A stretch of DNA of 64,000 nt from Dipetalonema caudispina (lineage: Eukaryota > Nematoda > Chromadorea > Rhabditida > Onchocercidae): positions 62,001 through 126,000 of the forward strand of contig JABVXV010000049.1 in assembly GCA_013365325.1 (NCBI GenBank). Direction: 5' to 3'. Under the pieces are notes generated by a model that had not been told where the DNA came from, made no database searches, and saw only the letters and a list, made by a program, of their open reading frames with translations. Position 1 is the stretch's first letter. Each line of letters starts with the position of its first letter. Both the position numbers and the translations under genes were made by a program. Positions 12,429 to 24,500 of the stretch are shown here, piece by piece.

Positions 12429-15400
12429 AATAAGAGAGAAAAAATATAAAAAAAAAAAAGAAAAAAGAAATTGAATTTTTGGAAATAAAACCTGACAATA
12501 TGAATGGTATAGTCGATGGCGAGGAAAATTGTGGGCATAGAGTGATTACCGATTATTACGGGTACCCAATGATTGCTGACTTTTTTATTTTTTTTTTTTT
12601 TTTTTTTCATACTCGAATAGAATGGAATGGAAAAGTGTGGAAAGGGCAGGTACCTGTCTACCTACCTATGCAGATAGAATGAAAAAAGGGAAGATTGCAG
12701 ATGGGGTACTAATTTTATTTATACCTGAATGGATTGAAAATGGGAATTACAGAAGGGAATGGAAGAATCGTATGGTACAGTTGTCATTGTTATTGCGTTC
12801 TTTTTACATTATTTGCATTTGTCAAGTCAATTTTTTTTTTTTTTTTTTTCTTTTTGAAAGAGAAGAAAAAACAAATTAAAAAAGTCTAGAAATGAAATGG
12901 ATCATCGTATGGGTCAATTAATAGTTGCATTTGACAGTAGTGCGGGAAATACCTCACATATCAATCAATAATGATATTCAACAATATTACACACGTGTCA
13001 TTTTCAACGGAGCACTCATGTATTCCTAACATTAATTTGTTGCAAAATTTAACCGTATGTTACATCATTTCCATTGAGTTACTTAGAAGTTGTAGAATAA
13101 TAATGATTCCTAATGATAAGTGTTAATAACAATACTTACATATTAAATGTTGTATCAGCTGAAAATAGCTAATCGATCAATTCTGAGATCATCAAGATTA
13201 TCCGATCCATCTAACAAATATCTTACAATTCCTTGAAACATTAAATTTATTCTATTGTTTGCTAACTAATTATCTGTCTACGAAGAAGAAAAATAATCCG
13301 TTTAAAGTATCATTTCATTACATTGCAAAAGTATCGAAAAATGATCGCTTGGGAGAAAGAAAGGACAAAAGAGTCAAGCTGATTTATTCTAAAAAGATAA
13401 ATTTTTTTTTCGTCCTACCATCTGATGTTCATTTCAATAAAATTTTACCAAAAAATTAGTGGGACGTACAATTTAATCTTTTACTATCCGCAATACTCTC
13501 ATTATAACCTTTGAATTAACGCAATCTTAACTTTTGATTAATGAAAGAATATGGTTGAAATAATGATATTTCAGAAATAATATAGGATTTAGAAAGAAAT
13601 GTATATATCTGTTGGATTAAAATATGAGATTAATATTTCCCTCTCTGTTAGAAATATAAGCAAAAATATCGATGACGAATATTTGTTGTTAAATGATAAG
13701 TAATTTTAAGTTTTTTTAAAGAAGCAAAAAACAAAAAGAAAGAACTACTATAGTTGGAATAAAATTTAAATTTGTATTTTGGAAACAAAAAAAAAAGAAA
13801 ACAAAACAAATAAACATAAAATAATATAAGAGAATATTTATTTTTTTTTTTGAAAGGAAGAAAGAAATATAAATAAAAAGAAAATTTGTTGAGTGAGCTA
13901 ACTAAAACAAAATCCTAAAAAGAAAAAAGAAATGGTGCTGCTGCGAAAATCTATTTATTGAAAACATTTACCGTAAAGATGGCACCACGAAAACGACATC
14001 GTATCATCTCGTATTGTTTACTGCTCAATGGTCAATTGGAATGGATAGAAAAAGGATTTACAATTGAGTCGCACATGGTGTAACGTGAAGCATTTATTGG
14101 TTTACCAATTGGAAGAATAAATAAAGCAATGAAATTTGGTTGAAAATAATTAAATGAATAAAAGAAGGGAAAGTTCTTTTGAAATATTTATAAGACCTTA
14201 AAATTTTTACTGAAATAAACAATATTAAATTTTGTAGTATTTCATGCTATGATATGATAACATGTCACATGATGATTTCTGTTTATTTCATTATTTATAC
14301 GACTTATAATCAGTATATTATTACACATTAATATACTTCGTCAATTTAATGATATCACTAAGTTATCATTTCGTCATTATTCTCCATTTAACTGAACAAA
14401 TTTGTTAATAATAGGATGATCTACTCAGTCATTAATTCCATACGGTATATTAAATGAAATTTACTGAAATTAATTTTTTGCAACTAAAACAAGAATTTTC
14501 ATTTGGTATCATTTATTGATGTATTGCAATTATTCTAAGTCTTATCTTACTAAAACTAATTTCTTGCAACTAAAAATAAGAACTTTCGTTTGGTATCATA
14601 TATTACATTTAAGATGCATTGTAATCATTTTAAGTAAAGCTTTATTTATTTATTTATTTTTTTTGTTGTTGATTCTTTCTCGAACTTTTACCTGTTTTGC
14701 TATTCCTAATTTGCCGCTAATAGCATAGAAAATTCGAATGTTTGAGCACTAAGATCAACTTTCTTAAAAAATGGTTTAAATCTAAAAGTGGAGGAAATAA
14801 AGCGAATATTTGAAATGCTTAGCTAAATGATAATATTAACGAATTGAAATTAATTTCATCCAGGTTGTTTATCATTCATTCAAATCATCCACATAACACG
14901 ATTTATAAAATAAGTAAATGAACATGCAAATATATGTATTTCAATGATTGACATTAAATCTATATATTTCAATACAATGTCAATCAAATAAGATAAGAGA
15001 ATAAATCAGTACGAATTAAAAGAAGGTACTTGTGAAATGTTTTGAAGTGATACTAAAATTTGGAATATTAAAAGTGTCAAACCTATATAGCACCGTTGAC
15101 ATCTATCATATCTGAATAATTGTTGTTGAAAAGCTAAAGGAAGAAAAAAATATTGAGAGAGAAGAGGAGAGTGATGACAACCTATATTAGATGATGTGAT
15201 GATAGTTGTAGTAGTTGACTAAACTATATATTAGAGAGGTATATAGCACTGAATATGGGATAATTGAAAAAGATTTTCTATAGCTTTATATTTGTGTGTA
15301 GCAAAAACTTTTTTTTTTTTTTTTTTTTTTCTTCTGCTACTGCTACTGCTGCTTTTGCTGCTTCTTGAAAAAAAAAAAAAAAAAAAAAGAAAACAAAAAG

Positions 15401-17161
15401 CATTTTCCCAATGGGATAGTGTAAAAGCTAATTTAGCATCAATAAAATGAGATCGAATTCGAGAACCACCCCTTTTTCTTACTAGGCCATATTTCTAGTA
15501 ATGCCAAATTCTATCCAATACCACCACCTCTTTATCATTTCGTTTGGGTTAAAATAGTTTGACTTCAATATATATATATCAAGCCTAGCAAAACAATTTG
15601 TACTAGAAATAAGTATGTCTCTCTTATTCTTCCTTCCTCTCTTTCTGTTCATTGTATAAAAAAAAATGATTCTCTAAATTGAAAATAACATTAGAAGCAT
15701 AGATGATGTTGATCAATTTTTCTTTGACCATTCTAATATTGAAAAGCCTTAATGCGGTCCATTGTTTGGGCCAGCTATCCAAGGCTCGTAGGCTCGTTTA
15801 TTGTTGTTTCAATATGTATATGTATATATATAATATATGTATACATATATTATATATATATATATATCACTTTATTGGCTAGACTTAAGTACTTTTAGGG
15901 ATAACTAAGCCAGTGAAAATAGGACAAAGTGTCCTGTGATATATATATATATCGGAGGTTATCCTCAAGGGAGGATTACCATTCGCCCCCATTTCTAAAG
16001 TGTCAATATTCGGATCTTATAAGTATATATTAAATGACGAGGATAAGCAGATAAACCTTTAGGGAGATAAATGAGAGGAAAACGAAAAGGAAAACAGGTC
16101 AAGCTCGTCAATTATTAATTTAACAATTACTATAAAAATAACTGAACTCGCGCTTTAAACAACTTTACACCAATCAAATGATAAAATAAACCATGTTATT
16201 ATGCGGAAATGAATAAAATTTGAAAACGCTAATCTTCAATCAGATAAATATGTATCATGTGAGTGTTAGAGGATTAATGAGATAATTTCTGATTGTTCTT
16301 ACAAGTGAAAAAAAAAAAAAAAAGTAATAATCTTAATCTGAAATAGAATCTACCTGTTACCGACATTCCCTATCTTGCATTATATAACATTCCCTCTGTG
16401 ATTCAATTCAGAAATTAAACTTTGTTAATTAGAAAAAAATAACAATAATTCATATCTAATAGCCATATTAAAGCGTCGAAATAATTTCAGTCATTAAACA
16501 TGCTAACTGTTGTAGGATGATACTAAATAAAAAGAATTCGTAAAACAAACAGATAAACGAAGGAAAAGTTGGATTGTAATTTTGTAAAGATTGATAAGAA
16601 GATTGGATAAGATTAAATAATATCTTACAGATTACATGCAAAAGAAATGACCTTAGCGCTATGTCTCAGGCATTTGGTCAAGCATTAACCTTCGACTACT
16701 ACACATAAATAACAATTGCTGTGTTTTAATTGATTCCAGTTTCCTTTATCACTAGACAGATCATTATATATAATAACGACAAGCGCAAAACTTTTTCCTT
16801 CATCTTTCAAATTTAAATCAGACCAGTGAATTTAGAATTCAAAAAATGAGCAGCGACAAAAAAAAAAAAAAAAAAGAGAAGAAAAACTTTCGTTTCAAAA
16901 TTATGGGAAAAAGGCAAATACTTGGCTATATATTCTAAATTATTCATTAATTTCTTCCTTCAATTTTTAATCATCGGAACGGTTTTCGTCAATCATATTA
17001 CAATCAATGATATTCTTGAAGAGTTGGTAATTACGATGTCTTAATCATGCCTTATTAACAATTCATAATAAAATGTTGTAAAAATTTAAGAAATTAAGAT
17101 AATCATAATAACACTTATTGTATCATTAGTGATATTAATTATTTCTTGGTCAAAAATATTC

Positions 17162-17203
<42 letters not shown>

Positions 17204-19550
17204 TAAAATGAAGAAGTAAAGTCCGATCATTTATAACAGTAATATGAAGAGATATACATCGGAAAGAAAAGGTTCAAATTCAACAAGTTATAGTATTAAA
17301 GTGAAAAGTTACAGAAAACTTTTCCGAGAGAAATCCGCAAATGTCGTTCGATTGCTTCCAACTATATCCTTTCAACTGCACATATGTAATCGACTATGAT
17401 TACTACCAAAGAAGAAAAAAAAATTCAATTGAAAAAAAAAAAAGGAAGAAAAAACTAGCTAGTTCATTTGTTGAGATATGTGAACTGTTGATTGAATCGA
17501 ATGATCCTTCTTCATCACCCTAAAATATCATCATTTAGAATGTTTACTTTATTGAAATTTTATTTAAAAGTTATTGATTTGTTGAAATTTAGGGAATAAA
17601 TTTTTATTTAGAAAAGATTTCTTTGATAAATAATTCGAAAATTAGTGTTTCAATTATTAAAAACATTCCCAATAACAAAACAAGCATATTAATGGTTCAG
17701 CTATAATAATGATCGACTTTTCCTCCTTCCTTCCTCCACTTTTTTTCATTCATATCTATGTAGCAAATTGAAAGAGTCATATATTGGATTCAATTTACAA
17801 TAATAAATTTGATTTGCGCTATATTGAATTCAATTTATAATAATAAACTTGATTTGCATTATAAACTGAATTCAATTTATATTTGAAAAAGTTTGTTTGC
17901 AAAAGAATCAGATGATTTCATTTATATTATCCTAATACTTCCATCCTTTCAAATTCAAAAATTTAAAATTTGAATTAACAAGGTCCATTTTCCTACCATT
18001 TTCATAAGTTCTCTGTTTCAAAAAATTCGAAAATAGAACGAAAACTAAGCGAAGAAATACGAAAGAAACAAAAAGTGTACCTTAAAAATCCAGTAAACTC
18101 GAGCAGGTGGATTTGATTCGGGTGGAGTACAATCTCGATGATATGGATCACCCAAATCGACATGCACAATTTCCGGTTCAGCTTTTGGAAAGTACCGTAT
18201 CCCTGAAATTCTAATTTGTAATTTTATGAAACAGATACTGAAACAATACGTATGAAGCAAAACACTTAGATGAATGAGCAAATCTTCAAAATTCTAATTT
18301 CTTCGTTCGATAATTAAAAAATAAATAAACGAATAAAAAAAAAAAAATTGTCCAAAATGGTTCATTCATATTAAACTTTCATTGCTACTTCCCTGAATTT
18401 AGGATAACCGATATTTTCAGTAATATTATCTATCCGTCCTCTTTACTAACCAAAAACATTCGGTTTTAAACAGACAAATTTCTACCTACTAATTATAATA
18501 ACAAATATTTACGAGTTACAAGTTCAATATTATCGGAATTTGAAAAATCTCAAAATAGATTTATGGAACCTTCGACTTTTGACACGGTAATAGTAAAAAA
18601 AAAGGTTGAAACAAACACTAACATGTTTGTTTCAGAGTAATCTTCTCGGAGATAGCAGTACCATTACCATTTGTTGCTTCACACTGATAAACACCTTCAT
18701 CGGCAGCAGTTAATTTAGAAAAAACAAATGATCCTTCGCTCGGACGTTGAGCGATCCGATCCGAATACATTGCTAAATTGAACGGTTTACCGTTCTTTTT
18801 CCATTTATACCTATAAATTTAAATTTTCTTTTTTTTTTTAATCAAAAATTGAACTATTTCCAATTTTCTCTTATATTTCAACTTTTACTGAATTCAAATT
18901 CTAGTTGTAAGTTAACCATACAAATCACCTCAAACATTCATATTTAATTTATAAGCATTTTAGTGTACGTTAATAATGAATGAAACGTAATACGTGATAC
19001 ATTAATCATTAGCCGTATATCCTCGACGCTTACAAATGTTCCCTATGCATTTATTCTATGCTATAACTAAATATTTTAATTTAATATTCAAAAAAAAAAA
19101 AAAAAAAACACACCCAGGAGGTGGATTACCATCAGCAATACACCTCAATGTTCGTTCTTTTAAATAATCTAAATTATGACCATTAGAAGTCTGCGTTGAT
19201 TCTAACGTGAAATAAATTGTAGGATCGTTGGGCTCGTGAATAAAACGTGGTGGCGCTGGTATTGTAGACCAGTCAATTACGTCACATCTTACTGAAAAAT
19301 ACAAACATATGTAATTATGCAATTATTTACTAATAACTTTTAATACTATTTAAATTTATTTATCTATCATACATTTCAAATTAGACGTAAGTTTTTCCTT
19401 TTTTTTTTCCTCTCGCTTTCTTTTTTCATATAATTTAAGTGAATGTCATAATTTACCGGATATAATAATACTGAAAGAACGTAACTTACCACAATAAATT
19501 AGTATGAAGATCAATAACCTATAGCATATAAACCTCGTCGCTAATGCCAT
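17..19550 (-). CDS. sax-7: SAX-7/L1CAM-family neural cell adhesion molecule, 5' part (15 exons, truncated by window edge)
   Basis: Cell-surface homophilic adhesion protein of the L1CAM/neuroglian family, which maintains neuron and axon position. Exons on the minus strand in transcript order are 19490-19550, 19114-19291, 18623-18810, 18081-18202, 10596-10664, 7082-7226, 5211-5310, 2902-3086, 2533-2658, 2097-2270, 1706-1894, 1380-1469, 851-981, 310-469 and 17-137. All phases agree and give 679 codons plus 2 bases. Residues 1-20 are a signal peptide. Six Ig domains follow, and all twelve disulfide cysteines are visible (for example TLRCIADG/VYQCEATN in Ig1, KLHCFFSG/VYECVFKA in Ig3, ELPCKAEH/IYTCIAKT in Ig6). 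The FNIII-1 domain begins near residue 640. The remaining FNIII domains, membrane segment and tail lie outside the window. The start ATG sits 6 bases after a strong acceptor. Six Ig domains plus motifs such as APYWTTGPPP (Ig4) fit L1CAM. The nematode paralogue LAD-2 cannot be fully excluded without the tail. Confidence 0.85.
3087..7081 (-). other. Two sax-7 introns around the 100-base Ig3 exon
   Basis: The introns are 3087-5210 and 5311-7081. Apart from the exon at 5211-5310 (linker and first half of Ig3) I see no coding exon on the minus strand. A 38-base direct duplication lies at 3267-3342 and poly-A tracts lie near 4004-4020 and 6724-6770. Short plus-strand ORFs here lack splice or start context. 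Confidence 0.5.
3267..3342. repeat. 38-base tandem duplication in sax-7 intron
   Basis: Two adjacent copies start at 3267 and 3305. Each begins aatgaataaa and runs through ttaaacaaataagaatcac/t, with about two or three differences between them. Confidence 0.9.
7278..7391 (-). CDS. sax-7: Candidate alternative first exon of sax-7 (short isoform start)
   Basis: A true ATG at 7391 opens 38 codons, ends in a clean GTAAGC donor and is phase 0. A 51-base intron, typical of nematodes, then leads to the normal acceptor of the Ig2 exon at 7226, which is also phase 0. The peptide starts MVRVKKKK, passes a Thr/Ala stretch and ends with a hydrophobic run (LILQLYILLTISV) that could act as a signal peptide or signal anchor. 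The product would lack Ig1 and the first half of Ig2. In C. elegans, SAX-7 exists as a long and a short form from separate starts, so this position makes sense. An acceptor-like TATAAACAG lies just upstream of the ATG. Part of the exon is Ala/Thr repeat-coded, so chance is possible. Confidence 0.5.
8155..8735. repeat. Cluster of microsatellites: GAG/GAT, A31, GGAA, GAT
   Basis: GAGGAGGAT(GAT)n lies near 8165-8195, a run of 31 A at 8241-8271, about eight GGAA units at 8545-8576 and about eight GAT units at 8708-8735. All lie in an intron of sax-7. Confidence 0.9.
9066..9459. repeat. TATC tract and CA/GACA compound microsatellite
   Basis: TATC units occupy 9066-9096. From 9341 a CA-type tract passes into a GACA/GAGACA tract that ends at 9459. 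Long ORFs across it are low-complexity artefacts. Confidence 0.9.
10596..10664 (-). other. sax-7: Isolated 69-base exon of sax-7 (middle of Ig2)
   Basis: This exon was found by looking for the missing stretch between the Ig2 strand ending VYWIFK (18081-18202) and the strand starting GTIYFHH (7082-7226). The acceptor is TATCAG and the donor GTAAAA. It encodes 23 residues, beginning FVVDGE and ending ISLYDE, in phase 0 at both ends. With it, Ig2 has normal length, and the join ISLYDE|GTIYF resembles the family's D-E-G-T pattern before strand E. It stands 7.4 kb from the upstream exon and 3.4 kb from the downstream one. Confidence 0.75.
14462..14636. repeat. Diverged tandem duplication, period about 86 bases
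   Basis: Two copies begin near 14462 and 14548 and share TACT-AAA-TAAT, TTGCAACTAAAA, AAGAA-TTTC-TTTGGTATCAT and GCATTG/GTATTGCAAT segments. Indels and point changes separate them. Confidence 0.75.
15823..15860. repeat. 38-base perfect palindrome of alternating AT
   Basis: The palindrome is centred between 15841 and 15842 on GTATAC and has perfect 19-base arms. It is flanked by further TA tracts (to about 15867 and 15940-15952). Confidence 0.85.
17163..17203. repeat. (TA)n microsatellite
   Basis: About 20 uninterrupted TA units lie in the 7.4 kb sax-7 intron. Confidence 0.95.
17781..17880. repeat. 40-base tandem repeat, 2.5 copies
   Basis: Copies start at 17781 and 17821, and a partial copy starts at 17861. 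The core is ATATTG-ATTCAATTTA followed by AATAATAAA-TTGATTTGC. Confidence 0.85.
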
Positions 19551-19567
19551 CACGGCCTGAAAAAAAA
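19551..19567 (-). promoter_or_regulatory. Probable spliced-leader trans-splice acceptor of sax-7
   Basis: On the minus strand a run of eight T followed by CAG ends at 19557, and the ATG follows after only 6 bases (GCCGTG). No upstream exon is needed. An acceptor this close to the start codon is the usual picture for SL trans-splicing in nematodes. The spliced leader itself is encoded elsewhere and was not found here. Confidence 0.6.
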
Positions 19568-21541
19568 CTTTTCCGTCATTTACGTTGAATACACAACTTG
19601 GACATATAACGTAGCGTCGCCATCGTAAAACATTATCTATGAATTAAAATTCTTGATAAACGAAGCATTACAATAATAAATAACAATTAATTAACTGTAA
19701 CAAATGTAAAGAATTATGGAATAAATTAGGCAACAATCATGTGACAAAGATTTAAATGGATCAATGAAAAATCTAAACAAACAATAACAATAAAGCAAAC
19801 AAATAAACGAATAAATAAAAAGATATATAAAAACGATTACAGGTTACTCCTGTCATTTCAGTTTACAAAAAATATCAATGCTATAGTAATATTTTGGATT
19901 CAATCAAAATTCACACTAAAACAAGATTAATCAAAGCGAATAAGTTGATAGCTTTTGCTTACTAACAAACAATGCACGACCGGACATTCATTTTTCCGGA
20001 TGGCACAAGCATCATCAATAGTAATTGATAAAACTGATAAACTGGTAATGAAAATCATCCAGAAGATTTCACTACAAAAAGTTAGTTATCCTCTAGGAAC
20101 AACATATGCAAGAATATCATCATTAATACATCAAAATTTTGGTAGAAAAGAATTAAAATTTTGAAATCAATATTGCAAACACATTCCGAATATCAAAAAG
20201 AATGGGATTGAAATTGATGGATGTTAATCACAATTACCCATACAATGATGACTAACAAATCAACCGTTTACGGAAGCCTATAAAGAGATCGATCCCGCAC
20301 TAAAATGCCCTTCCTTCTACATTTTTCCCTCTAATCCCATTTCCTCTTCAACTTTCAGTAAAACATCAAGGACAAAAAAATTCATTTTACATAGATAATT
20401 TATCAGATTGTTGTAGAAACTTCTCTAATTTGTTGTTCAAATTTTGGGATCAGATGACAAATCAATGGGATAGATATGACATTGCGGAATATTTGGAAAA
20501 CTTTTCATTAAAACATGTAAATCAACTGATGTTATATAAAAGAAAATGGAATGAAAGGCACAATCATTACAATTAAATTAGATTCTTTCCTTTTTTTCTT
20601 TTAAATTAATTTTTTAAAATCAAATTAAACTAGCTTTTAAATTACTCTTATTATAATAAGGAAATTTCATAATGCTAGAAAATTTAATCAATAAAATTTG
20701 TCACCGGACAGAATGAATATGCATTAATAATTTGATAATCTATAATAACGTTAACTTTTAAACTAGCCACTTGACATCATAGTTCAACAGCAATGAGAAT
20801 AAGTGGTTATTTTAATAGTTAAAAATTTGTCAAAAAACCAGTATGATAGACATTTCATTCTGATTATCTGTTTTTTGATTTAAACATTTCGAAATGAAAC
20901 TGATCAGAAATAAATAGATTAGCCGATTTTTTTTTCCTGAAATTTAAGGAACAAAATAAAATCTGATGGAGAAAAAAAAGGAGGGAAATTCATATAAATT
21001 GCCCCGAGGGATCATAGCTATTCTTTCTTCCAATCAATTTGCCTTCTTTTGGACAGACGAAAGTTTAATTCTCCTCAAGGGAATTCATATCTTTAGAAAG
21101 TTTTTTTTCTCAATAAATTTTTTTTTTTTTTTTGGTGAGTAAGTCTTTTTACAAATTTATACGAAATAAATTATAATAAATTTAGCTATGCACGAATTTG
21201 GTATTTCCACTGAAATAGACACACAAATGAATAACATACAACATAAAATTAATGTATGTCACGATATTGAGGATTGTTTTTTGATGGAAATTCCTGCCTT
21301 CTATCTTTTTGACTAATAGACTCTACAAAATTATCGGAATTCGAGTTCATTTCGGAATATACCACAAAAAAAAAAAAAAAAAAAGTGCAACCATCTTCGG
21401 AAAAATTATGAGGCAACGAAGAAATGAGGAAGCATTCATAATATTCTGATATTAAGTTTAGTTTTAAGGAGAACAGCGATCATATTAGAATATTTTAGGA
21501 TAGATTTTAACTAAATCAAATTTGAATTTGTCTGAAAATTG

Positions 21542-21572
<31 letters not shown>

Positions 21573-24500
21573 GGAATAATAGAAATCTAACTGAATTCAT
21601 ATTTCCATTCTCATAACGATCAAAAATTGGGCATGAATTGGTTGAAATTAATCAAAATTTAGGCAAAATTGCTAATAGAACCGTTACAATTCCAATAAAC
21701 GAAAATGGTATGTGGAAGAATTTTTTATATGAGAATTCTTCCTTACTTTGCCGATATTTGAAAAGATGTTTTTGCGAATGATATTTTCAAAAGCAATGCA
21801 AGACATTTGCATTTATACACTTCAATAAATGAATTTAAATTTCAAACATTAACATTTGATATGACAGATACTGATAGGCTACGAATGACATTAAATGACA
21901 TATTGTAAAATGTTGTTGTAATTTTGTTTCATTGCTGAAAATGCGTACTGTGAAAATTTGATAAAGTATCAGTTAAATTTTGTTACTTGGCTGCTTACTT
22001 CGAGTCTTACCAAAATTTTGATTTGTAAACGAGATAATTTGATAAATCTCATTTCTGGAATATATTTGAATTTCCCTATTAAAGCTAATAAAAATTTGCA
22101 TAACTATTTCTTTAGAAAATGTCAGCAATTTCCAGGGATACACTTCAGGATGAAATCTGAGATACCTTACAACTGAAAATGGCTGCAAGTATATATCATC
22201 ATTAAGAGTACTTCAAAATGGAATAATTATAGTATTTGAATGTCTAAATATCTCATCTTAATGTAATATCCGGAACCCTCAAATGAACTTCTAGAAGGTG
22301 ACCGATAGGGTTCATCCGGTTGTCATCTTAATAGCCTAAATTAATATTTCCCTATAGGTTTAATTAGATTAAAGATTTAAAACTATGTAAAACATTAAAA
22401 TGCTGGTATTTTATATGTTTTAACTCTGTCTATAATCGTATTATTCATTGATGAGACCAGCGGGGATAATAATTCATTTGTCACAAATGATGACATATAT
22501 TATTCCATTAGTTGGCAATATATCTGATAATATTGCTTGATGATAAAACATGAGGATTCAAGGTAATTAATCGTATCACGAGAATCATAACATTGACATG
22601 TTTCTAAATTTGCTTAGGATAATGGCAATTGTAATAAAAGTTGCCATCTATCCGTCATTATTCTCATATCTTAATTTTCCACAAATTTATTTATGATTAA
22701 ACAATTCCATGTCATGACAAGACATGTGATTCAGATACTTCAAGTATAACAAAAAGGAAATGTCGCATGTTAACAAGAAAAATAGACCAAAAAAAGAAAA
22801 AGAAAAAATTCCGAAAAATGACCACAATCGACGAAGTTAGTGGGCTGAACGGAAATTTTAACTATGCACTCAAACAAAAAGTTATTTCGTGCGATGCATG
22901 GATAAATTCAAAACATAAAACGAAAAAAAACTCTCACCATCCAACAATTTATTGCGATTGCATAACATTAGAAGCACAATTCAATTAAATAATACGAACA
23001 ATCATCCGGTCCAGATACCTTCCGGTATTGATGCGATTACATGAATGTAAGGTGACCACAATAAAGATCACCAGAACGAAGTTTCGTTATATTAATTTTC
23101 AAATTATTTTGTCCAATTTACTTGCAAGAGAAACTTTGGAACAATTTAGAACTGGTAATTCAAATTAATTTGATAACAAGATCACTCATATTATACATAC
23201 ATTCATAAATACTAATGTAATATCTTAATTTCAAATTTATACTAAAAAAAAAAAATGTTTGCACAGAATGGAAAAAAATATGGAGAAGTTGAAATTAGTA
23301 AGAAAAAGTATAGGAAGTTTAAATGGAGCAAAATATGGTATTGCTTAATGTAAATTTTAATTCTTTCCTTCTGATTTGAAAATGCTTAGAATACAAATAA
23401 TACGAACAAGAAAGGTAAGAAATGTAAAATAGCAAAAAAAGGGAAAGATGTAAGCTAAAAATATTTTTAAAATGAGCAAATGTTTACTTTTTTCCCCTTC
23501 TCTCTTCCAATTTCATTTTCTTTCCTTATTTGAAAAAAAAAAAAAAAAAAAAAGAAAAGAAATGTGCAAAACGTTAAAAGCGGATGATAGTGATGGAAAT
23601 GGGAAAAGAAAATATTTCAGTTTTAATTTTAAACTTTAGCTCGGAAACTATTCAAACATGCCGAAAAGGCTCATTTTAGATAATAATAGTAGTAGTTGGT
23701 AAGAGTAGTGATGATGGTTGTTAGAAACAAAGATTGATTTGAATTCCATCTGATGGCAATTGTTTCCCTCAAAAACCCTTTTTTTTTTTTTTTTTTTGAT
23801 CTCTCTTTTTCTTCACTTTTCAATCTTTTATCCGTTTACTACTTTTTCACAACCCCATGGTTCTATTTTTTTTTCATCCGCCCCATTTTTTTTTTTCTTA
23901 CTCAAATTTTACCAAAAAGTAAACAATGATAGTTAAATGAACATTTGTTGCATAAATTAGCTAGTTAGTTAAGCTATACTCAATGTTCGGTTAGCTTCTT
24001 CTTTTTCTTTTTTTCCTTCATAAATTGTGATTCGAACTATACCATAGCCAGCTGTTTCAATTGTACTGCATCATGTTCAAACTCGTTATGTTGACAAAAC
24101 AGTCGGTCATTTACTATTTGATCTGTGTCCAGTTTATTCCACCTCACTTCTCTTCCACTAACTCACTGCATCGGTCACTAATTTTTTTCTTTTTTTTTTT
24201 TTCCTTTTAACTATATAAGCTTTAAGCAACAAACAGTTGTTTGTTAACCTCTTCGTATTAATCATATGGAAGTATCAATCGGCCAGTTTAATGTGGTAAC
24301 TTTATCTATCATTAAGAGCAAACATTCATATTGTATAAGTTTTCAAATTTAAAATCAAATTTTAATCACATCGCTTAATCATATTTTATTCGTTCTCTTC
24401 CACTGATGTTGATAATCTTATAAACTCTTATGTTGTTATAAACTATTATAATAGTTTAAAAAAAAAAAAAAAAAAGAGAAAAAGGTTAAACAAAAAAATG

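Larger units (their letters stand above)
10665..18080 (-). other. 7.4 kb sax-7 intron, repeat-rich
   Basis: I see no exon in this intron. It holds poly-A/T runs (35 A at 10957-10991; T runs at 11400, 12394-12424, 12830 and 15309), a purine-rich GAGA tract at 10900-10950, a diverged 86-base duplication at 14462-14636, a 38-base palindrome at 15823-15860, a (TA)n tract near 17163-17203 and a 40-base tandem repeat at 17781-17880. Confidence 0.6.

Noticed and set aside
13138..13190. TTTTCAG...GTAAGT bracketed mini-exons in the large sax-7 intron
   Set aside because: Lengths of 19 or 43 bases break the phase, and the 43-base version has an in-frame stop.
15121..15140. 19-base word TGTTGTTGAAAAGCTAAAG shared with about 47479
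   Set aside because: The match does not extend, so chance or a trivial AT-rich coincidence is more likely than a repeat family.
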